The translations under genes and the position numbers were made by a program. From assembly GCF_015555045.1 (NCBI RefSeq), contig NZ_JADNJQ010000006.1, forward strand, positions 35,110-99,109: 64,000 nucleotides of DNA, in the 5' to 3' direction. This document shows, in pieces, positions 17,277 to 24,910 of this stretch (positions within the stretch are counted from its first letter, which is position 1; the number at the start of each line of letters is the position of its first letter). The stretch comes from Collinsella aerofaciens. GTDB lineage: Bacteria > Actinomycetota > Coriobacteriia > Coriobacteriales > Coriobacteriaceae. Below the pieces are notes generated by a model. The model was not told the DNA's origin. It made no database searches and worked only from the letters and a program-made list of their open reading frames with translations.

Positions 17277-18611
17277 ATGGGGAAATTCGTGCCGCAGCCC
17301 AAAACGCTCGGAGGGGACATTCCATGCTTAAACAGTCCTAAGCTCGCACGAAAGCGCCAGAAGGCACTTTCGACTCGCGCGGAACTGCGCGCGAAACGCC
17401 TCCTCCGAGCGGAGTCGAACCTCGAAACCCCGGTCGCAACGAAGGCTGACGGAGCGCCGCTTTTCCGCATAAGCGACCTGTCGGCGGGCTACGACAAGAA
17501 GGTCGTAGTCGAAGGCGTCGAGCTAGAGGTTCGCGCGGGCGACGTCGTGGCGCTCATCGGGCCGAACGGCTCGGGCAAGTCGACCATCTTGAAAACCATC
17601 ACACGCCATCTGGCACCGCTTGCCGGCGCGGTCGAGCTCGACGGGCGGGAGATTTCCCGATGGAAGACGGCGGAGTTCGCAAGGAACCTTGCCGTTATGC
17701 TGACAGATCGACCCCGGACCGAGCTCCTCACCTGCCGCGATATCGTAGAGGCGGGAAGGCATCCCTACACCGGGCGAATGGGCACACTCTCGCCCGACGA
17801 CCATAGTCGGGTCGACGAGGCCATGAAAACCGCACATGTGGAAGAGTTCGCCGAGCGCGACTTCATGCAGATAAGCGACGGGCAACGCCAGCGCGTCATG
17901 CTCGCACGCGCCATCGCGCAGGATCCGCGTGTGCTCGTGCTCGACGAGCCCACGTCGTATCTCGATATCCGCTACCAGATCGACCTGCTGCGAATACTTC
18001 GCCACCTTGCGAAATCGCGGAATGTTGCTGTCATCATGTCCATCCACGAACTCGAGCTCGCGCAGAAAAGCGCCGACAAGGTGATTTGCGTGAAGGACGG
18101 CCGGGTCTTCCGCGCCGGCGCACCCGAGGACATATTCACGCGCGAGACGATTGGCGAGCTCTACGGCCTTAAACATGGCACCTTCAACGAGCGCTTCGGC
18201 AGCGTGGAAATTGGGCGCCCACACGGCGATGCGCACACGTTCGTCATCGCCGGCGCAGGTACGGGGTCAGCTGTGTTTCGCCAGCTAATCCGGCAGGGCA
18301 AGGCGTTCTACGCGGGCGTTCTGCACGAAGGGGACATCGACTGCGAGCTTGCGCGCGACCTGGCGACGGAATGCGTGGCCGAGCGCGCCTTCGAGCCGAT
18401 CGGGGATAAAACCATAGCCCGCGCCAAAGAGCTCCTCGTCCACTGCGCGCGTCTTATCGTGTGCCCCGCCGCCTTCGGCACCATAAACGCCCGCAACGCA
18501 GAGCTCGTCGAGTTCGCACGCTCGCATGGTATCGAGGTCATGCGAGCGTGCGAAGGCGCATCGGAGGATTCCAAAATTGGAGTGGGAAGGATAAACTGGA
18601 CTTTCTTTTAA
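17277..18611 (+). CDS. ABC importer ATPase with extra C-terminal domain
   Basis: 444 residues; a FecE/BtuD-type ATPase is about 260. A basic N-terminal extension of about 60 residues precedes the ATPase: Walker A GPNGSGKST near 95-103, ISDGQRQRVMLARAI as the signature (ISDGQ in place of LSGGQ), and Walker B VLVLDEPTSYLD near 216-227. After about residue 320 comes an added domain of some 120 residues, starting HTFVIAGAGTGSAVF, with alternating hydrophobic strands and glycine turns like a small Rossmann-type fold. Its role is unknown; a nucleotide or substrate sensor is possible. The ATG abuts the permease stop (TAG-ATG). Last gene of the riboswitch operon. Confidence 0.9.
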   Translation: MGKFVPQPKTLGGDIPCLNSPKLARKRQKALSTRAELRAKRLLRAESNLETPVATKADGAPLFRISDLSAGYDKKVVVEGVELEVRAGDVVALIGPNGSGKSTILKTITRHLAPLAGAVELDGREISRWKTAEFARNLAVMLTDRPRTELLTCRDIVEAGRHPYTGRMGTLSPDDHSRVDEAMKTAHVEEFAERDFMQISDGQRQRVMLARAIAQDPRVLVLDEPTSYLDIRYQIDLLRILRHLAKSRNVAVIMSIHELELAQKSADKVICVKDGRVFRAGAPEDIFTRETIGELYGLKHGTFNERFGSVEIGRPHGDAHTFVIAGAGTGSAVFRQLIRQGKAFYAGVLHEGDIDCELARDLATECVAERAFEPIGDKTIARAKELLVHCARLIVCPAAFGTINARNAELVEFARSHGIEVMRACEGASEDSKIGVGRINWTFF

Positions 18612-18617
18612 GGATCC

Positions 18618-18704
18618 TCAGGCTACAGCTCCTACGCCGGCAAGGTCTCCAAGGCGCCGGAGAACCTCAGGAACAGGAATTTCCACGCCGACGAGCCCAA
18701 CTAG
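18618..18704 (+). mobile_element. IS3-family transposase fragment
   Basis: Twenty-eight in-frame codons read SGYSSYAGKVSKAPENL, then a basic stretch and FHADEPN before a stop. This matches the region just before the DDE integrase core of IS3/IS150-type OrfB proteins (usual continuation: KWLTDITEF). Nothing of the rest of the element remains. It lies between the end of the ATPase gene and the TetR gene, at the point where the sequence changes from very GC-rich to moderately GC-rich. Confidence 0.6.
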
Positions 18705-18706
18705 GC

Positions 18707-19318
18707 CTAATCCAAGCGAGATTCCAGACTCGACAGACCATTGAGAGTCAGATCGTTGGCGACCTCAGAGACGCGCTCGATAGGAACCGAGCCGTCAGAC
18801 AGCGCCCACGTGCGATAGATACCGATAATACCCGACAGCAAAAACGCCAGATAGTAGTCGAACATTTCGTCCTTGAGACCTTGGGGCAGCAGATCTCGCT
18901 CGGCAATCTCGTGCTCGAGCGGCGCACGAAGACGAGCCATGAAATCATCGAGCGGAATATTCTCGATCAGCTGACGATTGAGCACCAAGTTGTTGCACAG
19001 TGCCTCGTTAACGGTTTTAAAGAAGGTCGCCGCCGCGCTCAGGGCGCACTCGTTGGTGTCGCCGTCCATGGAGGAAAGCGTCTTCTCGACCGAATCGACA
19101 ATCATCTCCACTACATCGACGGCAATGGCATCGAGCAGGCCGTCAACCGTACCAAAGTGTACGTAAAAGGTCTTGCGGTCGACATTGGCCTCGCGCGCGA
19201 TGGCACTCACCGTAATGTCTGCCAGCGGCTTTTCCATGAGCAGGCGCTCGAAAGCCGAAAGGATGGCATTACGGCTGCGAACGATGCGACGATCAAGACG
19301 CGGTTTGCTGGTTGCCAT
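18707..19318 (-). CDS. TetR/AcrR-family transcriptional regulator
   Basis: 203 residues. The N-terminal helix-turn-helix is clear: RNAILSAFERLLMEKPLADITVSAIAREANVDRKTFYVHFG, ending in the typical TFYxHF turn (about residues 15-60). The C-terminal ligand domain is all-helical and not recognisable. The ATG at 19318 follows GAAGGGA. It faces away from the next gene; its target and ligand are unknown. Confidence 0.88.
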   Translation of the reverse strand: MATSKPRLDRRIVRSRNAILSAFERLLMEKPLADITVSAIAREANVDRKTFYVHFGTVDGLLDAIAVDVVEMIVDSVEKTLSSMDGDTNECALSAAATFFKTVNEALCNNLVLNRQLIENIPLDDFMARLRAPLEHEIAERDLLPQGLKDEMFDYYLAFLLSGIIGIYRTWALSDGSVPIERVSEVANDLTLNGLSSLESRLD

Positions 19319-19434
19319 GGGCGTGTCCCTTCGATATGCGAGCATTCATCAACAGATGAGAGATAATCTACGTAAGAGGATTATCCCCCATACGGCACAA
19401 ATATGCCCCGCATCATGAAGAACGCACGACTGCC

Positions 19435-20742
19435 CTACTGCGACTTAGGGTGCTTCTTCTTATTGAGTGCCGACGGAGATACGCGAATACCATCGCCTGT
19501 CTGGCGCACATAGGCTTTATGAGCAGGCTTAGCGGTCCCAGAAGCCTTCTGAGCGTGCTTCTTGGGATCAACGGTAACAGCATTCATGGGGTGCGGCTTA
19601 GTGGGCGCAGAGGGCGTCTGAGGCGTGCGGCCGAGCTTGCGCATCACGCGATCCCAGCGTGCATGGATGCTCTCGTTGTGGGCGCTCTTAAGTCCCAGCA
19701 GGGGCGCAGCCAAAATGGTAGGCGCAATAAACGTAATGAGACGCCACAGCAGATAGCCGGCGGTCGAAGCCGACCCAAAGAAATGACCCAAGAACAATGC
19801 AAAGCCGCCCTCAGCGCCACCAGTTCCACCGGGCAAGGGAACCGCAGAGCTTAACAGCTGGACAAAGGCGCTCGCGGCCATGACCGAGAAAAAGTCGACC
19901 TCGTGGTGGCCAAAGGCAAGCATCAGGAAATACGGAACCAGATAGAAAAACGCGAGCTGCAGCATGGTGATAAACACGGTGAGCAGCATGGAAGAAAAAT
20001 GTCCGGCCGAAAGCTTGAACTTCTCGGAGAAGGAGTAGATCTCGCCATCGACAAACGTGCGCCAACTCTCGATCTTAGTGGCCGAGACACCAATGCGCTC
20101 GAGCCAATTGATGATGCAATGGGCGACGCGCGTGACGGTCTTAGGCATGAGCGCGACGGCGAAGATGCCAAGCAAGATGCAGCAGTGTCCACCAAAGCTA
20201 AAGACGCACAGCAGCGTCATGTCGCCGTAGCGTTCGGCAAAAAACGGCATACGGGCGAGCAGCAGGATAGCGCCCCAGGCGACCAGGCCAAACTGGTACA
20301 CGATAAAACGCGTGAATTGCGTGGCGCCGGCCTCGCCCACGTTTTGGCCGGCCTTGGTCAGGCGATAGATCTGAGCCGGGGTGGAGCCCATCATCATGGG
20401 CGTCAGGTTGCCAAAGAAGATGCCACTCGCCTCGACCGAGATCAGGTCGCGGATGCCGACGGGCGAATTGGGATCGAGCCAGACGGCGATCGCATAGGCC
20501 ACAATGCCAAAGAACAGGTACATGAACATGCAAAGACACGCGACAACGAGCCATGACGCCTGGACGCTCGACATAGCGGCCCAGAACTGCCCCATCTGCC
20601 CGGTTACCACCAGATAGACGATATAACCCACCAGCACGACGCCGATAAAGATGGCGCCGCGGCGTGCGCTCTTATTGTCATCTCCGCCCGAGGCCTCAAC
20701 CTCGACCTGGGGCTTAGACGTATGCTGAGAGGACTCCGTCAT
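19435..20742 (-). CDS. Lysylphosphatidylglycerol-synthase-type membrane flippase (UPF0104)
   Basis: 435 residues with about eight membrane segments between residues 30 and 350: for example IFIGVVLVGYIVYLVVTG and LLTVFITMLQLAFFYLV. The motifs EASGIFFGNLTPMMMGSTPAQIYRL and SSAVPLPGGTGGAEGGFALFL are hallmarks of the LPG_synthase_TM family, found in MprF and stand-alone lipid flippases or glycan transporters. There is no C-terminal aminoacyl transferase domain, only a basic, proline- and lysine-rich tail of about 75 residues. The ATG at 20742 has AAGGAGT upstream. The lipid moved is unknown. Confidence 0.85.
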   Translation of the reverse strand: MTESSQHTSKPQVEVEASGGDDNKSARRGAIFIGVVLVGYIVYLVVTGQMGQFWAAMSSVQASWLVVACLCMFMYLFFGIVAYAIAVWLDPNSPVGIRDLISVEASGIFFGNLTPMMMGSTPAQIYRLTKAGQNVGEAGATQFTRFIVYQFGLVAWGAILLLARMPFFAERYGDMTLLCVFSFGGHCCILLGIFAVALMPKTVTRVAHCIINWLERIGVSATKIESWRTFVDGEIYSFSEKFKLSAGHFSSMLLTVFITMLQLAFFYLVPYFLMLAFGHHEVDFFSVMAASAFVQLLSSAVPLPGGTGGAEGGFALFLGHFFGSASTAGYLLWRLITFIAPTILAAPLLGLKSAHNESIHARWDRVMRKLGRTPQTPSAPTKPHPMNAVTVDPKKHAQKASGTAKPAHKAYVRQTGDGIRVSPSALNKKKHPKSQ

Positions 20743-20855
20743 GAGACTCCTTCTAACAGTCAAAATATCTTGGATATTGTACCCGTAAGGGCCATAGGCA
20801 GAACGCAAAGCTCTGGTTCAAACGGGAATTGCAGACGGTTGTTTGAAAATAGAAA

Positions 20856-20882
20856 ACCCGGCCTTCCATAGGAAGTCCGGGT
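20856..20882 (-). terminator. Terminator of the tRNA-Glu pair
   Basis: Read on the minus strand: ACCCGGACTTCC, a short loop, GGAAGGCCGGGT, then TTTT. It follows the second tRNA-Glu in the direction of transcription. Confidence 0.8.
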
Positions 20883-20892
20883 ATCAGATGCG

Positions 20893-20969
20893 TGGTAGCC
20901 CGTACCAGATTCGAACTGGTGATCTCCGCCTTGAGAGGGCGGCGTCCTAAACCGCTAGACGAACGGGCC
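20893..20969 (-). tRNA. tRNA-Glu (anticodon CTC), copy 2
   Basis: Minus-strand cloverleaf of 77 bases with encoded CCA. The acceptor GGCCCGT pairs with ACGGGCT (one G-T pair at the end); the anticodon stem CCGCC/GGCGG encloses CTCTCAA, anticodon CTC; the T arm is ACCAG TTCGAAT CTGGT. It differs from copy 1 by a single base next to the anticodon stem. Confidence 0.95.
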
Positions 20970-20991
20970 ATAAGCCTCAGCAGAAAAGAAG

Positions 20992-21068
20992 TGGTAGCCC
21001 GTACCAGATTCGAACTGGTGATCTCCGCCTTGAGAGGGCGGCATCCTAAACCGCTAGACGAACGGGCC
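20992..21068 (-). tRNA. tRNA-Glu (anticodon CTC), copy 1
   Basis: Minus-strand 77-base tRNA gene with encoded CCA, the same structure as the copy 22 bases downstream. It is the promoter-proximal copy of the tandem pair. Confidence 0.95.
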
Positions 21069-21102
21069 ACATGACATCTGCACTGCCGTGCTGCGAGGAA
21101 AT

Positions 21103-21131
21103 ATATTACGGGACAAAAAACGTCAGCGCAA
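21103..21131 (-). promoter_or_regulatory. Promoter of the tRNA-Glu pair
   Basis: On the minus strand, TTGCGC (21131-21126), a 17-base spacer and TAATAT (21108-21103) lie about 35 bases before the first tRNA. The GC-rich stretch after the -10 box resembles a stringent discriminator. Confidence 0.6.
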
Positions 21132-21195
21132 GAAGAAATTCCAAATTGCCGAAAAATTGTCGGCAGGTTATGGAATACGCAGGTAAACTTGGTAG

Positions 21196-22590
21196 CTAAT
21201 TCAAGTTGAGATGAACCAAAAGAGCTTCGCGCTCGTTGGGAATATCGTCTTCGATCACGGCGTCGAGGGCGGAGTTGAGAAGCTGACCCAGTTCCGGCCC
21301 GGGCTTGACTCCGGCACGGATCAGGTCGCCGCCGTTGATGGCGAGCATCTTGAGCGTATAGGGCTCCCCTGCCTTCAGCAGCTCGTGCGCCAGCGCGCGC
21401 ATCTCCTCAATCGTCTCAACATAATAGAAGCACGACGGGGCCTTGCCAAGTGTGTCGGCACGCTTAAGGTCCATGAGCTCGTCAATCAGGCGGGCCGTGT
21501 CGACGCCCTCACCCGAAAGCGCGCGCATCATATTGAGCAGGCAGGAGCGCTCGGGGCGCAGCGGCTTGTCGTGATATTTGATGAGCAGGCACACGTCGCG
21601 CACCAGGTCGTGCGAGAGCGCCAGGCGATCCATAATGACGCGCGCTTTCTTGGCGCCGAGCTCGGGATGACCGTAGAAGTGTCCGCTGCCGGCGTGATCG
21701 ACCGTGAAACACTCGGGCTTGGACACATCGTGCAAAAACGCCGCCCACATAAGGCTCGACGAGGGCGCGACGCCGTCGCACAGCGCAAGCTCCCCTGCCA
21801 CCGTCAGCACACGGGCGATATGCTCGTAAACGTTAAACGCATGATAGACACTTCGCTGATCAAAGCCGCGACCCGCTGCCAGCTCAGGCACAGAGGCACA
21901 GATGAGCTCGGGGTAGCGCAGCATCGCGTCTCCCCCATGACCGGTCGAAAGAATGCCCTCAAGCTCAATACCCACACGCTCGCGCGCCACGGCGTCGAGC
22001 AGCGGCGCGCACTCGGCAAGCGCGCGCTTAGTCTCGGGCTCAATCATAAAGTCCAGGCGGCAGGCAAAGCGCACCGCACGCAACATGCGCAGGGCGTCCT
22101 CGTTAAAGCGACGCTTGGGATCGCCGACAGCGCGAATCAGCTTGCGCTCCAAGTCACCCTGGCCGTCGTAGCGGTCGACAAGCCCGCGCTCGGGATGCCA
22201 GGCCATAGCGTTGACGGTAAAGTCGCGGCGCGCCAGATCGTCCTCAAGCGAGGCGGCACGTTCCACACTCTGGGGATGGCGACCATCGGTGTAAAAGCCA
22301 TCCAGACGGTACGTGGTGACCTCGATACGCTCGCCATCGGAAATAGCCGTGATTCCGCCAAATTTAATGCCCGACTCCACGACCGCGATACCAGCGGCCT
22401 CGAGCGCCGCCTTGGACTCCTGCCACAGGCCGCTACAGCACATATCAACATCGTGGCTGGGGCAACCCATCAGGGCGTCGCGCACCCAACCGCCCACGTA
22501 CCAAGCCTCAAGACCAGCCGCCTCAAGCGCGCGCAGGACGCGCAGGGACGCATCGGACGGTTGAGTACCGTTGAGCGAAACATTGCACAT
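21196..22590 (-). CDS. cca: CCA tRNA nucleotidyltransferase
   Basis: 464 residues. Adds or repairs the CCA end of tRNAs. The N-terminal polymerase-beta-type head has AWYVGGWVRDALMG and SHDVDMC (catalytic aspartates) near 25-50, then RRDFTVNAMAW with the RRD nucleotide motif, and RRFNEDALRMLRAVRFACRL, the flexible-loop and neck motif. An HD-type domain follows (AFLHDVSKPE, FYGHPELGAKKA), suggesting a class II enzyme of the HD-containing kind. The ATG at 22590 is chosen because AGGAGG stands 8 bases upstream; an in-frame GTG at 22608 would precede that site. It lies beside two tRNA genes that already encode CCA, so repair is a likely role for those. Confidence 0.92.
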   Translation of the reverse strand: MCNVSLNGTQPSDASLRVLRALEAAGLEAWYVGGWVRDALMGCPSHDVDMCCSGLWQESKAALEAAGIAVVESGIKFGGITAISDGERIEVTTYRLDGFYTDGRHPQSVERAASLEDDLARRDFTVNAMAWHPERGLVDRYDGQGDLERKLIRAVGDPKRRFNEDALRMLRAVRFACRLDFMIEPETKRALAECAPLLDAVARERVGIELEGILSTGHGGDAMLRYPELICASVPELAAGRGFDQRSVYHAFNVYEHIARVLTVAGELALCDGVAPSSSLMWAAFLHDVSKPECFTVDHAGSGHFYGHPELGAKKARVIMDRLALSHDLVRDVCLLIKYHDKPLRPERSCLLNMMRALSGEGVDTARLIDELMDLKRADTLGKAPSCFYYVETIEEMRALAHELLKAGEPYTLKMLAINGGDLIRAGVKPGPELGQLLNSALDAVIEDDIPNEREALLVHLNLN

Positions 22591-22731
22591 GCCTATGGCC
22601 TCCTGCACTTGTGAGCGTTAATCGATAGTTCTCAAGAAGTCTAACAAGAAACGAGAAAGCGCGCACACGCAATCGCGTCGTCGATTCGATAAAACGAGAC
22701 AGTAGACGCCACATACGTTCAGCGAGCAAAA

Positions 22732-22763
22732 AACACCCGCCTCGGAGATCCAAAGCGGGTGTT
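22732..22763 (-). terminator. Terminator of the fructose operon
   Basis: Minus strand: AACACCCGCTTTGG, a short loop, then CGAGGCGGGTGTT followed by TTTTTT. It lies just past the last PfkB-family kinase gene. Confidence 0.85.
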
Positions 22764-22785
22764 CGGCAACGATGTAACGATGAGG

Positions 22786-23718
22786 TTAGCAGACCTGGCG
22801 AACCTCGATGTGCTTCTTATATTCGTCCACCTTGGCAAAATCGCCCAGACCGGGGCACTCGACCACGTTGGCGCCGGTGGCCATCGAAAGACGCAAGGCA
22901 TCCTCGACTCGCTCGGGGGCGTCGTGCCACACGGACAGGAAGGCGGCCAGCGAGGAATCGCCGGCGCAGACGGTCGACAGCAGCTTGACGTCGAAGGTGC
23001 GGTTGGCAAACCAGATATGCTCGCCGTTGGAGAAGTACGCACCGGCGCCACCGAGGGTCAGCAGCACGTTCTTGGCGCCCTTGGCGTGCAGCTCGGCCAT
23101 CGCGCCCTTGACGGACTCGTCGTCGCCACCGCTCACCTTAATGCCAAAGATGTCGAGCAGCTCATCGTCATTGGGCTTGATCAGCAGCGGCTCCATGGCA
23201 ATGAGGTCTGCCAGCTGATGGCTCGAGATGTCGAGGACGAACTCGGCCCCCTTGGCCTTGACGCGGCGCAGGACCTCGGCCAGGAAGCCCTCGGAAGTGT
23301 TGGGAGGTAGCGAGCCGCTGATGACCAAGCAGGTCATGTCATCGAGCGAATCGATGAGCTCAAACATCTCCTGCTCGTTGGCCTCGTTAATGGCGGCACC
23401 GGCGTTGACCATGTTGTACTCGGTGTCGGGGCCGGCATTGAGGAACACGTTGACGCGCGTAATACCGTCGGTCCACACGGGCTTGACGGGCACGCCCAGG
23501 GCCTCGGCGCCCTTAACGATAAACTCACCCGAGAAGCCGGCGAAGAAACCCAGGATCGTGGTGTCGACACCATAGTGGTCAAGCGTAAACGAGACGTTGA
23601 GGCCCTTGCCATTGGGCGTATAGACCGCGTTGCGGGTACGCGTGACTGTGTTGGCGGAAAGACCGTCGCAGGCAATGTTGTAGTCAATGGCGGGATTTGC
23701 AGTGAGCGTGTAAATCAT
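22786..23718 (-). CDS. fruK: 1-phosphofructokinase-type PfkB sugar-phosphate kinase (downstream copy)
   Basis: 310 residues of the LacC/FruK branch of PfkB kinases, which phosphorylate fructose 1-phosphate (or tagatose 6-phosphate). Visible are the start YTLTANPAIDYNI, the NGKGLNVSFTLDHYG substrate motif, GFFAGFSGEFI, SGSLPPN, LLIKPNDDEL and the ATP/catalytic STVCAGDSSLAAFL with the base aspartate (CAGD in place of GAGD). The ATG at 23718 has GAAAGGAAC upstream. It is the last gene of the fructose PTS operon and a paralogue of the gene upstream; the two may differ in substrate. Confidence 0.88.
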   Translation of the reverse strand: MIYTLTANPAIDYNIACDGLSANTVTRTRNAVYTPNGKGLNVSFTLDHYGVDTTILGFFAGFSGEFIVKGAEALGVPVKPVWTDGITRVNVFLNAGPDTEYNMVNAGAAINEANEQEMFELIDSLDDMTCLVISGSLPPNTSEGFLAEVLRRVKAKGAEFVLDISSHQLADLIAMEPLLIKPNDDELLDIFGIKVSGGDDESVKGAMAELHAKGAKNVLLTLGGAGAYFSNGEHIWFANRTFDVKLLSTVCAGDSSLAAFLSVWHDAPERVEDALRLSMATGANVVECPGLGDFAKVDEYKKHIEVRQVC

Positions 23719-23844
23719 GAATGTTCCTTTCACGAAGCAACGTGTTAATGAAAGTATATTCCACGCATCGACAAAAGGCTAGGACAACTCGGTGAACGGT
23801 GTGGAAGCGATGAAGTACAGCAGGACACCCCCCCCTGGCGGAAC

Positions 23845-23875
23845 AAAAAGGCGCCCCGGCCGAAACCGGGGCGCC
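23845..23875 (-). terminator. Terminator or attenuator between the two kinases
   Basis: Minus strand: GGCGCCCCGGTTTCGG, then CCGGGGCGCC and TTTTT. This strong hairpin follows the upstream kinase, so the downstream copy is either read through at a lower level or has its own promoter in 23719-23840. Confidence 0.85.
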
Positions 23876-23903
23876 GCATGTGCACGAATATGTCGCGTTT
23901 CGA

Positions 23904-24836
23904 TTACTGACGATCGAGCTTGCGGACAGCAACGCGCTTGCTGTACTCGTCGACGTGACCAAAGTCGCCAATGCCGACGGACTCGGCAACGTTAGCGCCG
24001 GTGGCCATAGCGAGCTTCATGGCCTCCTCGACGTTGTCGCGATCCCTGTACCACTTGTGCAGGAACGCAGCGAGGGTGCAATCGCCGGCGCAGACGGAAG
24101 AAACCAGCTTGATGTTGAACTCACGCTTGGCGTACCAGATGTCCTCGCCGTTGGAGAAGTAAGCGTCGCCGCGGCTACCACGGGTGAGCAGCACGTTCTG
24201 AACGCCAGCGTCGTGAGCCATCTTCATGGCAACGCGAACCTCGTCGTCGGTGTCGACCGGCACGCCGAAGATGGCCTTCATCTCGTGATGGTTCGGCTTG
24301 ATGAGCAGCGGCTTCTTGTGAGCGAGCTCCTTGAGCTTGTCGGAGGACAGGTCCAGGACGACGTCGGCGCCACGAGCCTGAGCGTGCTCCATGACCTGAG
24401 CCAGGAAGTCGGGCGTAGCTTTGGGAGGCACGGAGCCGGAGACGATCAGGCACTCAAGATCGCCCGCGGTGTCCAGGATGTTGTAGAGCTCCTCCTGGTG
24501 CTGCGGCGTGATCGGAGCACCCGGGTTCAGGATACCGTACTCGTGCTGGCCATCGTTGACGTAGGTGTTAATGCGCGTGATACCGTCGGTCCAGACCGGG
24601 CGGCAGAGGCAACCCAGGTTCATGACCTCCTCAACGATGAACTTGCCCGTGAAGCCAGCAAAGAAGCCGAGTGCGACGGTGTCAACGCCCATCTTCTTAA
24701 AGGCGAAGGACACGTCAAGGCCCTTGCCGTTAGCCGTGTAGCTGGCCGAGCCGGTGCGGACGTTCTCGTCGGGCTCGAGCGGAGAGCTCGAAACCGTCAT
24801 GTCGACAGCCGGGTTAGCGGTTAGCGTGTAGAACAT
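23904..24836 (-). CDS. fruK: 1-phosphofructokinase-type PfkB sugar-phosphate kinase (upstream copy)
   Basis: 310 residues, the same family and length as the next gene downstream. Motifs: YTLTANPAVDMTV at the start, ANGKGLDVSFAFKKMG, LGFFAGFTGKFIV, VSGSVPPK, LLIKPNHHEMKAIFG and SSVCAGDCTLAAFLHKW with the catalytic aspartate. In the fructose pathway it would make fructose 1,6-bisphosphate from the fructose 1-phosphate delivered by the PTS. The ATG at 24836 follows AGGGGGTAC. It lies directly downstream of ptsI. Confidence 0.9.
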   Translation of the reverse strand: MFYTLTANPAVDMTVSSSPLEPDENVRTGSASYTANGKGLDVSFAFKKMGVDTVALGFFAGFTGKFIVEEVMNLGCLCRPVWTDGITRINTYVNDGQHEYGILNPGAPITPQHQEELYNILDTAGDLECLIVSGSVPPKATPDFLAQVMEHAQARGADVVLDLSSDKLKELAHKKPLLIKPNHHEMKAIFGVPVDTDDEVRVAMKMAHDAGVQNVLLTRGSRGDAYFSNGEDIWYAKREFNIKLVSSVCAGDCTLAAFLHKWYRDRDNVEEAMKLAMATGANVAESVGIGDFGHVDEYSKRVAVRKLDRQ

Positions 24837-24910
24837 TTACAGTACCCCCTGTATATGTGAGGGCCGCGTGGCCGGCCCATTCCAACCACGCGGTTACCTC
24901 TGATACCAAA

